DNA from: a virus | Direction: 5' to 3' (one strand) | IMG/VR virus record: IMGVR_UViG_3300032668_000097 | Coordinates: 1 to 31,140 of that record | DNA: 31,140 nucleotides | Part shown: piece after piece, positions 1-6,285 of the stretch | Position numbering within the stretch: the stretch's first letter is position 1 | Layout of the letters: each line of letters opens with the position of its first letter | Position numbers and translations under genes: made by a program | Notes under the pieces: generated by a model | Told to the model about the DNA's origin: nothing | The model's input: only the letters and a program-made list of their open reading frames with translations | Databases searched by the model: none

Positions 1-76
1 TTTTATTTATATTGTTAGAAACCCCAATATAAGACTTATTATTTTCAATGCATTTAATTGCATAAACTGCTATCAT
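1..76 (-). CDS. GIY-YIG endonuclease, N-terminal fragment cut by window edge
   Basis: Only the first 25 codons are in the window. They read MIAVYAIKCIENNKSYIGVS and onward, matching the start of GIY-YIG nuclease domains: a VYxI strand followed by SYIGVS. The ATG (76-74) overlaps the TGA of the lipoprotein gene (75-73) as ATGA, so the two are translationally coupled. Family knowledge: free-standing GIY-YIG proteins in phages are usually homing endonucleases of the Seg type. The catalytic Arg and Glu lie outside the window, so activity cannot be judged. A second full-length GIY-YIG gene lies at 12609-13199. Confidence 0.65.
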   Translation of the reverse strand, partial: MIAVYAIKCIENNKSYIGVSNNINK

Positions 77-549
77 TTTTTAGAGTCCAATACAGGAACT
101 ACAAGTTTTTGATAGTAATCTTCACCGAATAACTTTCTAAAATACTCTGGTCTTTGTTTATAATGTTCTTTTAATGCTGCATCTCCTACCATTCCCATTA
201 TTGGGCAAGGACTACCCGAATTTATCATGGCATCCCATACTTTAGGGTCTTGACACAAGACTGATACTGCGGCTACTTTGAGTCCTAAGTCATTTAATGT
301 TTTAGCTAACTTAATCTTTACGCAGTTATCATCAAGTAATACAGTACCGCCAGACAAAGATAAAACGCCAATGTTCCCAGCCCCACTGACGGGAACAGCA
401 CAAACATCTTGGCTAAATGCAGACATACTAGGAGCAATGGCACTACCAACGGGCATCCCCTTATTTTGAATGACTGTGGTATCAGCCCATGTATAGAGAG
501 TACATCCCATTAAGCATAAGCCAATTAATAATAGAATAAGTTTTTTCAT
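73..549 (-). CDS. phage-encoded Cys-containing lipoprotein, function unknown
   Basis: The 158-residue product begins with a lipoprotein signal peptide: KK at 2-3, a hydrophobic run, and lipobox LMGC ending at Cys16. It should be exported, lipidated at Cys16 and anchored in a membrane. The mature part has four further cysteines (50, 76, 99, 115), enough for two disulfides, plus a Gly/Ser-rich middle and a charged C-terminus. I recall similar sequences as unnamed proteins in aquatic phages but cannot name a function. It sits 6 bases downstream of the radical SAM gene at the end of the tail-fibre operon and overlaps the next gene by ATGA. Possible roles are superinfection exclusion, a lysis accessory, or a partner of the Cys-tailed system upstream; all are inference. 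Confidence 0.75.
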   Translation of the reverse strand: MKKLILLLIGLCLMGCTLYTWADTTVIQNKGMPVGSAIAPSMSAFSQDVCAVPVSGAGNIGVLSLSGGTVLLDDNCVKIKLAKTLNDLGLKVAAVSVLCQDPKVWDAMINSGSPCPIMGMVGDAALKEHYKQRPEYFRKLFGEDYYQKLVVPVLDSKK

Positions 550-555
550 AGTGTC

Positions 556-1908
556 CTATATAGCGTGTATGGTAAATGTTTTCTTTTTAGGTATTCCATG
601 AACAGCACCTATGATGTCCTTACGATCATCAGCTTGTGGTCCATCGATAAAATAAGGAATAGTTCCAGTTAATAATTCCCATCCAGCCATAAAGAAAGGA
701 ATGTTGTCTGAATAAGCATTGTTACAAGCTAAATCCCACATATCACCTTCAAGGAACATACAAGAGCCTTGGCAGATTTGTAACACAGGGCAATTAGGGC
801 AATCTTTACGATGGCTCCAGTGTGTGCTTGTATTTAATTTAATGTTTTCAAAGTCAGATATATGTCCAATTAAATGACTTTTACCATTAAAACTTGTAGC
901 TACATTAGAAGCATTTTGACAAGTTAATACATTGCCTTTTAAATCTACTGCAAGCTTACTAGGATCATCCATACCGCATTTTTGTCCTAGTGATGAAGCA
1001 GGTCTTTTGTTTAAGATTGAGTTAACAAATCCTTTGACTTTAGTATTTAAAATATCAAAGTTCTGTGCTTCACCTTTACGTATTTCATTAAAGGAATTGT
1101 TTCTAAATTCTATATGATCAGCTTGATCTGACATACAAACAGCTTTACCGCCTTCATCATAAGGATCAATAAATGCACCTTCACCAATAGGTACATCAAA
1201 TCCTAAACGATCTTTAAACCATTTACTTATTGCAGAACGGCTTGGATTATCTTTATGGATCATGGCATTAAAACTCATACGGCCTTTAGGACCTAATCTA
1301 TTCCATAAATCCATAATCATTGCAAATTGTTCTGGGTTATCAAATGGATCAACGCCTCTTACATGATAACCTGGACCATCATGAGAAACACCCACACCAA
1401 AGTTCATTTCATCTAGCCATTGGTTTTTTTCTAAATCTAATATTGTGCCATTAGTAACAATATTAAATTGAGCATTAGGATATAAAGCTCTAATGCCCTC
1501 AGCTAAAGGTTTTAATGTTTTCCAATACACAAAGGGTTCACCACCCCAAAACTCTACTCTTAGATCTGACCCATCACCCTTTAACCAAGTAGGTAATGTT
1601 TCTAAAAATGGAGCTACATCGTCTTTTGTGGTTTCATCAGCATGAGGTACAAAACGTTGATTGCAATATGTACACTCATAATTACAAGATAAACCTAATT
1701 GTATTTTAAGTACTTGAATATCTTTATTTTTGCCTGCAGGTGAGTCAACACTTGTTTTAACAGGGAAATCTTTATATTCTTGTGCTGGTCTTCCAAAGTC
1801 AATAATTGTACCTTGTTCGTCAAATACCATAGAAGACATATTGTCATACCAAAAAACTTTTTGTTCGTTGGTAATAGGTTTAATTGCCGTAATTCTAAAT
1901 TTAGCCAT
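556..1908 (-). CDS. radical SAM/SPASM protein, putative peptide-maturing enzyme
   Basis: This 450-residue protein has the radical SAM motif CxxxCxxC at Cys75, 79 and 82 (SCNYECTYC), which binds the SAM-cleaving [4Fe-4S] cluster, and the SAM-binding GGEP motif at 122-125. A complete SPASM C-terminus follows: Cys311-x13-G-x4-Cys330, then Cys370-x2-Cys373-x5-Cys379-x3-Cys383 and Cys395, seven cysteines for two auxiliary clusters. This architecture belongs to anaerobic sulfatase-maturating enzymes and to RiPP maturases that install thioether or C-C crosslinks on peptides. No sulfatase is present. Residues 1-65 precede the core and could contact substrate. The gene overlaps the 2OG-oxygenase-like gene by one base (TAATG) and lies about 1.4 kb downstream of three Cys-tailed proteins in the same gene string. 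Fold and clusters are well supported; the substrate is inferred. Confidence 0.88.
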   Translation of the reverse strand: MAKFRITAIKPITNEQKVFWYDNMSSMVFDEQGTIIDFGRPAQEYKDFPVKTSVDSPAGKNKDIQVLKIQLGLSCNYECTYCNQRFVPHADETTKDDVAPFLETLPTWLKGDGSDLRVEFWGGEPFVYWKTLKPLAEGIRALYPNAQFNIVTNGTILDLEKNQWLDEMNFGVGVSHDGPGYHVRGVDPFDNPEQFAMIMDLWNRLGPKGRMSFNAMIHKDNPSRSAISKWFKDRLGFDVPIGEGAFIDPYDEGGKAVCMSDQADHIEFRNNSFNEIRKGEAQNFDILNTKVKGFVNSILNKRPASSLGQKCGMDDPSKLAVDLKGNVLTCQNASNVATSFNGKSHLIGHISDFENIKLNTSTHWSHRKDCPNCPVLQICQGSCMFLEGDMWDLACNNAYSDNIPFFMAGWELLTGTIPYFIDGPQADDRKDIIGAVHGIPKKKTFTIHAI

Positions 1909-2549
1909 TATAGAGTAGCGTAATTTCTTACTGTTTCTTTTACCTTGATATTGGTAACAAGGGCTATCGTATCTACCCTTCCTAAATTAATCTCGGATGT
2001 ATGAAAAAGATATGAAGGATGTATTAAAAAAGTACCAGGCACAGGGCTTACTTCATGCATGACTGAGTGATTTAAAAATCTACTTCTCATAGCTATAGGA
2101 TCAATGATATGCAATCTGCTGCCTGCTGGTTTTTGATGTGTATTATTGCCAGGGAAGTCAGTAACATCAATATGGCACCATAATACTGCTACATAATCTA
2201 CACTTCTATGTACATGGGTTTTAGCAAATTCACCAGGACCAAACTTTCTTAAAGCTGTTGTGGCTTCAAATTCTACATTTTCTGGATCATAAAAGTTTTC
2301 TGCTTTTGCCATTTCAATCATGCGTGATTTAAGCATTTGTTTAAATTTTTGACATGATTCTCTATCATCTAACAATAAGTTATAAGATACTTCTGGAGAT
2401 TTACGCATAGCTACAGGAACATGAGCTTCAGGTCTTGATGCCTCATATTCAAATCCAATATTAATTAAATCAGTTAAAAATTCTTGTGTTACTTCAGGTG
2501 CTATTGGCTCATAAATGATATTAGTTGCCCATAGTTTTAATAAGCTCAT
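1908..2549 (-). CDS. putative 2OG-Fe(II) oxygenase-like protein (TIGR02466-like)
   Basis: The 213-residue product resembles the small putative 2OG-Fe(II) oxygenases grouped as TIGR02466. The central part has THVHRSVDYVAVLWCHID (His112, His114, then a beta strand), and the C-terminal part has PGTFLIHPSYLFHTSEIN followed by R191, as expected for the distal iron-binding His (His183) and the 2OG-binding Arg. A textbook HxD/E pair is not obvious; the acidic ligand could be Asp118, or the site may be altered. The stop overlaps the radical SAM start by one base, so the two enzymes are probably made together. If active, it would hydroxylate a protein or small substrate; the neighbouring fibre-like proteins are the obvious candidates, by inference. 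A different, canonical 2OG oxygenase lies at 28573-29076. Confidence 0.6.
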   Translation of the reverse strand: MSLLKLWATNIIYEPIAPEVTQEFLTDLINIGFEYEASRPEAHVPVAMRKSPEVSYNLLLDDRESCQKFKQMLKSRMIEMAKAENFYDPENVEFEATTALRKFGPGEFAKTHVHRSVDYVAVLWCHIDVTDFPGNNTHQKPAGSRLHIIDPIAMRSRFLNHSVMHEVSPVPGTFLIHPSYLFHTSEINLGRVDTIALVTNIKVKETVRNYATL

Positions 2550-2557
2550 TTAAATTC

Positions 2558-3325
2558 CTATACAAGCGTTACAGTTTTTGTAGATACTCCAGCCCAATAT
2601 TTATAGCCCATTTTAATGGTAACTACTTCACCTGCATTTAAGCCTTGTGTATTTAATTGGAATGTTTGTCCATTTATAGCACGACTTCTATTTAATACGC
2701 CATTATCTGCTGAAAGAAATACAGTAGTGTTTTTAGGAGCATTGACTGTATAAGTTGTAGATTGACCAGCTGTTAAACTAGATTCACCTGCAAGTGATAC
2801 AGGTAACCAAGCATCAAGGTAATTTTTCATTGATGTAATAGATAAAGCAGATGGTGTTGAACCATTTACTGTAACAGAAGCATTTGGAGAATCACGATAC
2901 ACTATAGTGATTTCATCTATTGTACAGTTTGCTGAAGGAGTTAAAATGTATAAAAATGCATAAGAACCATAATTGTTACTAATGACAGAAAATGGACTTC
3001 CTGATAATTGTTTACCTTCTGTAGTAGGTACGCTTGTATATGTTTCGTTAGGATTGACTCTATTCGGAAATGAGAGTTGTGTAGTTTCAACCATTTGAAT
3101 AGGTGTATCACTTTTCCATAAAGATTCTGGATAAAATGCTATACATCCATGATCTTGGCCATATTTAGAAACAATATTAGACAAACTAAAAGTGCCTGAA
3201 AAATTAATATCAGCAATACTTTGTGAGTTTGTTGTATCGGTGATTGATATAGTTAGAGTATCACCTGAAATACTAATCTCATTTTTTGTGATAGTTCTAT
3301 TTGTTGTTAGCTTTAAAAATTCCAT
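2558..3325 (-). CDS. beta-rich putative tail/adhesin protein
   Basis: The 255-residue protein is rich in Ser, Thr, Asn and Val with alternating beta-strand patterns and no membrane segment or signal peptide. The last 75 residues (from AGESSLTAGQSTTYTV) look like an Ig-like beta-sandwich, as in phage adhesins and fibres. It has two isolated cysteines (in DHGCIAF and SANCTID) and no Cys tail. It lies between the three Cys-tailed proteins and the two modifying enzymes, with gaps of about 10 bases on both sides, so it belongs to the same transcript. It could be a receptor-binding or accessory fibre protein, or a partner of the Cys-tailed proteins. The structural class is inferred from composition and context only. 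Confidence 0.6.
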   Translation of the reverse strand: MEFLKLTTNRTITKNEISISGDTLTISITDTTNSQSIADINFSGTFSLSNIVSKYGQDHGCIAFYPESLWKSDTPIQMVETTQLSFPNRVNPNETYTSVPTTEGKQLSGSPFSVISNNYGSYAFLYILTPSANCTIDEITIVYRDSPNASVTVNGSTPSALSITSMKNYLDAWLPVSLAGESSLTAGQSTTYTVNAPKNTTVFLSADNGVLNRSRAINGQTFQLNTQGLNAGEVVTIKMGYKYWAGVSTKTVTLV

Positions 3326-3336
3326 ATATTATCCTT

Positions 3337-3618
3337 TTAACAATTACATCTACAATTACAATTATTCGTTCCTATTCCATATACGCCACCACCAGTATCA
3401 TACCAATACCAAGCACCAAATGGAAGATTACCACCATTACCGCAGTTTCCTACACTAAAATTACTTATGCTTAATGCACCTGCATAATTACCTAAATCAT
3501 TAGTATACTGACTTAGTTTGGTTGGTCTTCCTGCCACTTGTGTCCATGCAAAAGTTGAGCTTGATAATGTAGTTCCATCACCAAAAACTATACTACCATT
3601 TGTGAGCTGCGTTGACAT
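3337..3618 (-). CDS. small fibre-like protein with C-terminal alternating Cys tail, copy 3
   Basis: This 93-residue protein is the last of three tandem paralogues. The N-terminal block MSTQLTNGSIVFGDGTTLSS and the block PTKLSQYTNDLGNY are shared with the other two copies; the NG...F.D..L pattern also occurs at the start of the fibre protein encoded at 6285-7247. The middle (residues 55-85) is Gly/Trp/Tyr-rich and differs from the other copies, with an extra Cys59. The protein ends TNNCNCRCNC, Cys at 87, 89, 91 and 93, with the stop codon directly after the last Cys. I infer a virion-attached N-terminal part and an exposed Cys tail that could bind metal, form disulfides, or be crosslinked by the SPASM enzyme downstream. 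Function unknown. Confidence 0.82.
   Translation of the reverse strand: MSTQLTNGSIVFGDGTTLSSSTFAWTQVAGRPTKLSQYTNDLGNYAGALSISNFSVGNCGNGGNLPFGAWYWYDTGGGVYGIGTNNCNCRCNC
3340..3363 (-). repeat. Cys-tail coding hexamers (copy 3)
   Basis: Eight codons encoding NCNCRCNC directly before the stop at 3337-3339. The units are mostly AAT-TGT. Confidence 0.75.
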
Positions 3619-3627
3619 AGATAACCT

Positions 3628-3912
3628 TTAGCAATTACACTGACAATTACAATTTGGAGAATATGGATATAATGTAGATCCATTCCATCCTACAAGTATT
3701 TGTGCATCAGATGGGGAACTACTATTCCAATAAGCTACTGTAGTAGTATCTATATTGCTTGCTGTTAACCAACCACCATAATTACCCAAATCATTGGTAA
3801 ATTGACTTAATAAAGTTGGAACACCAGTAATAGAGCCTTGAGCAACTGTATTAGTGCTTAGTGTGGTACTGTCTCCAAATACAACTGATCCATTTGTTAA
3901 TTGCGTTGACAT
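3628..3912 (-). CDS. small fibre-like protein with C-terminal alternating Cys tail, copy 2
   Basis: This 94-residue paralogue starts MSTQLTNGSVVFGDSTTLST, nearly identical to copy 3, and keeps PTLLSQFTNDLGNY. The middle is divergent and has no cysteine. It ends YSPNCNCQCNC with Cys at 88, 90, 92 and 94 and the stop immediately after. The tail residue between the second and third Cys is Gln here, Arg in copy 3 and Tyr in copy 1, so the C-x-C spacing is kept while one intervening residue varies. The gaps to the neighbouring genes are 9-10 bases, consistent with one polycistronic message. The pattern of a conserved anchor, a variable middle and a conserved Cys tail suggests diversified surface proteins that share one kind of tail processing (inference). 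Confidence 0.82.
   Translation of the reverse strand: MSTQLTNGSVVFGDSTTLSTNTVAQGSITGVPTLLSQFTNDLGNYGGWLTASNIDTTTVAYWNSSSPSDAQILVGWNGSTLYPYSPNCNCQCNC
3631..3654 (-). repeat. Cys-tail coding hexamers (copy 2)
   Basis: Eight codons encoding NCNCQCNC directly before the stop at 3628-3630. The final Cys codon is TGC rather than TGT, and Gln is CAG, so the repeat is not a perfect microsatellite. Confidence 0.75.
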
Positions 3913-3922
3913 TTATTTTCCT

Positions 3923-4192
3923 TTAGCAATTACAATAACAATTACAATTACAATTAGATACTTGCAAACCAATTTGAGATCCATTCCAAGTAAAATTAAC
4001 ATGAGGATTGGATGCTCCACCTACACCACTAGTATTTACACTTGTAACCCAATTTTCATAGTTACCTAAATCATTAGTGAATTGACTCAATTTTGTACTT
4101 GGGTTTGTAACATTTGCATAGGGCAAATTAGCACTAGATAATGAGGTGCCATCTCCAAAAGTTACATTACCATTACCAATATTTGCTGACAT
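3923..4192 (-). CDS. small fibre-like protein with C-terminal alternating Cys tail, copy 1
   Basis: The 89-residue first copy has the same plan: MSANIGNGNVTFGDGTSLSS, then PSTKLSQFTNDLGNY, a variable middle without cysteine, and a longer tail SNCNCNCYCNC with five cysteines (81, 83, 85, 87, 89) up to the stop. Its ATG overlaps the stop of the upstream fibre gene by one base (TAATG), coupling its translation to a 330-residue fibre protein. The tail is encoded by near-perfect AATTGT hexamers, so N-C units could be gained or lost by slippage without breaking the frame. That all three copies keep the frame, the spacing and the terminal Cys argues that the tail is selected. Function unknown; candidate substrate of the radical SAM/SPASM enzyme. 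Confidence 0.82.
   Translation of the reverse strand: MSANIGNGNVTFGDGTSLSSANLPYANVTNPSTKLSQFTNDLGNYENWVTSVNTSGVGGASNPHVNFTWNGSQIGLQVSNCNCNCYCNC
3926..3955 (-). repeat. Cys-tail coding hexamers (copy 1)
   Basis: Ten codons encoding NCNCNCYCNC directly before the stop at 3923-3925. This is one N-C unit longer than the other two copies, consistent with hexamer slippage or selection for length. Confidence 0.75.
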
Positions 4193-5184
4193 TATACAGT
4201 TCCGTAAGAAGTTACTGAAGCTTTAACTGTTAAATTTCCTGATGAGTCTAATTTAGCCACATTAGTGCCATTGTAATTAAAATATAAAGTTGTACCTGTA
4301 GGTGTTACTGACCAGCCACCTGGATTTGAAATAGATCCAGCTGGAGTAGCAGTAATTTGAGATACTACATAAGCAGTGGTAGCAATATTAACTGAATTAT
4401 CACCCGCAGGAGGTGTGGTGGCTACTGCACCAGCAAGTCCTGTCATAGTTGTACTTGGAGCTACTAATTGTGTATTGTTTACAGTATAAGTTCCTGTACC
4501 GCCAGAACCTGAAACAAAGCCTGTGATTTCTGTATTTGAGGATATGCCTGAGCCTGTCACACGTTGACCAATAAATATGACACCAGAGTTTACTGCGGTG
4601 ACATTTAAAGTCGTACCTGATGCACCAGATCCGTTACTAATACCACCTACAAAGGAAGCGGCTTTATAAGCACCAAGAACACCAGCGGCTAAGAAATTAC
4701 CTGTCTCAGTTACATTACCAGATACGGTTAAATTGCCATTGATTGTAAAATTACCCGCAGATCCTGTTTGTGCTGAGTAAAAACCTGTTCCTGTACCAGA
4801 TACATTATAAGCATCACAATAACATTGAGCGGTAGTTAAAGGTGGAATAACAAGAGATACTGAACCACCAGAAGCTGACATGGTGAGGTTATAGTTTGTA
4901 TTGTTGGTGATGATATAGAATTTATTGACTAAAGGAGCTATGATCGTAGAAGCAGTTGTTGGAGATCCACCTACTACAAGCACCATATTTCTAGCATCAT
5001 CAGATGTACCATTAAGGTTGGTAAGGGTATAAGTATTGGATGCTGGCATAGAAATACCATCAACACCTGTAATAGCTTGTTCTACAAGGTTCCAGTTTGT
5101 ATTGGTTGTATCACCCCATGTACCCGCTTGATCACCGTCACCGATTAGGGTTATTTTTAACGAGGTTGAGTAGGTTTCTGCCAT
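4192..5184 (-). CDS. tail fibre protein
   Basis: The 330-residue protein starts MAETYSTSLKITLIGDGDQA, followed by GTWGDTTNTNWNLVEQAITG. This N-terminal module is one I recognise from many phage tail-fibre proteins and presumably attaches to the virion or forms the trimer base. The rest is low-complexity, Gly/Ser/Thr-rich and beta-strand-like (GNFTINGNLTVSGNVTETGN and similar), typical of fibrous shafts. A good ribosome binding site (AAAGGA) lies 6-7 bases before the ATG. The gene directly precedes, and overlaps by one base, the first Cys-tailed protein, which suggests those small proteins assemble with the fibres. The receptor cannot be predicted. Confidence 0.8.
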   Translation of the reverse strand: MAETYSTSLKITLIGDGDQAGTWGDTTNTNWNLVEQAITGVDGISMPASNTYTLTNLNGTSDDARNMVLVVGGSPTTASTIIAPLVNKFYIITNNTNYNLTMSASGGSVSLVIPPLTTAQCYCDAYNVSGTGTGFYSAQTGSAGNFTINGNLTVSGNVTETGNFLAAGVLGAYKAASFVGGISNGSGASGTTLNVTAVNSGVIFIGQRVTGSGISSNTEITGFVSGSGGTGTYTVNNTQLVAPSTTMTGLAGAVATTPPAGDNSVNIATTAYVVSQITATPAGSISNPGGWSVTPTGTTLYFNYNGTNVAKLDSSGNLTVKASVTSYGTV

Positions 5185-5218
5185 GATTATTTCCTTTAAA
5201 TTAAGCCTATATTATACT

Positions 5219-6118
5219 TTATTGTGAATTATTTACCAATGTCCAAGTGTTTAAATCTGTGTTATTTACAAGCACCCAGCCAGTTGTATTGGAGTTATTT
5301 ACAGCATTCCAAGTAATAATGTCACGATCATCTATTGTGATCCATCCACGTTGGATAAGAAGGTCTAAAATACCTATATTTTCAAATACAGAGGCTATAA
5401 AGTTGGCTTTTATTGAAAGCACATCTTGTACTCCTATATTTTCAGAAATAGTATCTAAGAAGTTAGCTTGTACTGTATTAGAGTCATTAGCACCAAAGTT
5501 TTCAAAAATGGTAGCAAAGAATACGCTAATGATAGATTCTATATCGGCTAAACTAATTGCTTCAGCTACGCTTGATACAAATCCTGCACTTGCTGTTTCA
5601 ATTTCACCTACAGTAATGTTTTCACTGATGCTAGACTTAAATTGAGCAGTAATCGTAGGTGTATCGTTCCAATTGCTATTTTCAGTAATAGATGACTGGA
5701 ATTGAGCTGAAATTGCAATCACATCTGCCCATGTAGAATTCTCGGTAATAGAATCTAATGCGGCAAAGTAAACAGCATAAGTGTCAGCCATTGTAATATT
5801 CTCTGTATCAGAGACTGCAAATTGGGCTGTAATACTCTCAGAATCGTTCATAGTAACGTTTTCTGATATGGTTTGACCAAAAGTACTCACTTCACTATTT
5901 GAATCAGCCATAGTAAGGAATTCATTTAAACTTTCGTAGAATTGTCCACCTAACGCATTAATATCCACCATGTTGACATTTTCTGTCACAGATTGATTAA
6001 ATACAAATGCTTGGCTATTTGTATCAGCCATATTAATATTCTCTGTAAGGTTTAGAGAATAAGCATTACCACCTAAAGATGCATAAGGTGGTTGAGCAAA
6101 TGCGGCATACCCAAACAC
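5219..6118 (-). CDS. tail/adhesin protein with twelve 20-residue repeats
   Basis: The 299-residue product starts at a GTG that overlaps the upstream stop (TAGTG), with GAGG about 9 bases upstream. Residues 25 to about 264 are twelve tandem 20-residue repeats of the pattern [TSA]EN-x2-M-x-D-x7-F-x3-[IV]; for example TENINMADTNSQAFVFNQSV is followed by TENVNMVDINALGGQFYESL. Each repeat has acidic and hydrophobic residues at fixed places, which suggests a regular beta or solenoid shaft. The C-terminus has three W-x2-VNN units (TWNAVNNS, GWVLVNNT, TWTLVNNS). There are no cysteines. The position among fibre genes points to a virion appendage whose length follows the repeat number. The family is not one I can name. 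Confidence 0.75.
   Translation of the reverse strand: MFGYAAFAQPPYASLGGNAYSLNLTENINMADTNSQAFVFNQSVTENVNMVDINALGGQFYESLNEFLTMADSNSEVSTFGQTISENVTMNDSESITAQFAVSDTENITMADTYAVYFAALDSITENSTWADVIAISAQFQSSITENSNWNDTPTITAQFKSSISENITVGEIETASAGFVSSVAEAISLADIESIISVFFATIFENFGANDSNTVQANFLDTISENIGVQDVLSIKANFIASVFENIGILDLLIQRGWITIDDRDIITWNAVNNSNTTGWVLVNNTDLNTWTLVNNSQ
5327..6046 (-). repeat. twelve degenerate 60-base repeats encoding 20-residue units
   Basis: These lie within the adhesin-like gene. Units keep an exact 60-base period at protein level (ExN...D...F...I/V) but have diverged at DNA level; the last unit is the most degenerate. Confidence 0.7.
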
Positions 6119-6285
6119 TATACTACCTCATCTGCTGGTTCTGGCGTATTACCTTCTTCAAGCCATTTTAGGTAGGCTTGGTAGTCTGTGTTATCAACCC
6201 ATTCCCCAAAAGACGTAATAGAACCATCATCATTGTTTTTGATAATAATTATTCCAGTTAAATTATTTTGTATTTTATATGCCAT
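6118..6285 (-). CDS. small tail-fibre-associated protein (55 aa)
   Basis: This short gene encodes MAYKIQNNLTGIIIIKNNDD and ends with WLEEGNTPEPADEVV. The motif YQAYLKWLEEGNTPEPAD resembles the C-terminal segment of small proteins often found next to fibre genes and of some fibre-assembly proteins. The ATG overlaps the upstream stop (TAATG), and its own stop overlaps the downstream GTG (TAGTG), so it is coupled on both sides. That tight packing, plus protein-like composition, supports a real gene despite its length. It could act as an assembly factor or minor tail component; this is inferred from position. Confidence 0.65.
   Translation of the reverse strand: MAYKIQNNLTGIIIIKNNDDGSITSFGEWVDNTDYQAYLKWLEEGNTPEPADEVV

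Noticed and set aside
556-1908. Radical SAM protein as a queuosine (QueE) or sulfatase-maturation enzyme
   Set aside because: QueE is much shorter and lacks SPASM; no queuosine genes or sulfatase lie nearby.
3337-3955. AATTGT hexamers as mere microsatellite or CRISPR-like repeats
   Set aside because: They are in frame at the end of three paralogous genes, end exactly at stop codons and vary at one residue; no spacers exist.
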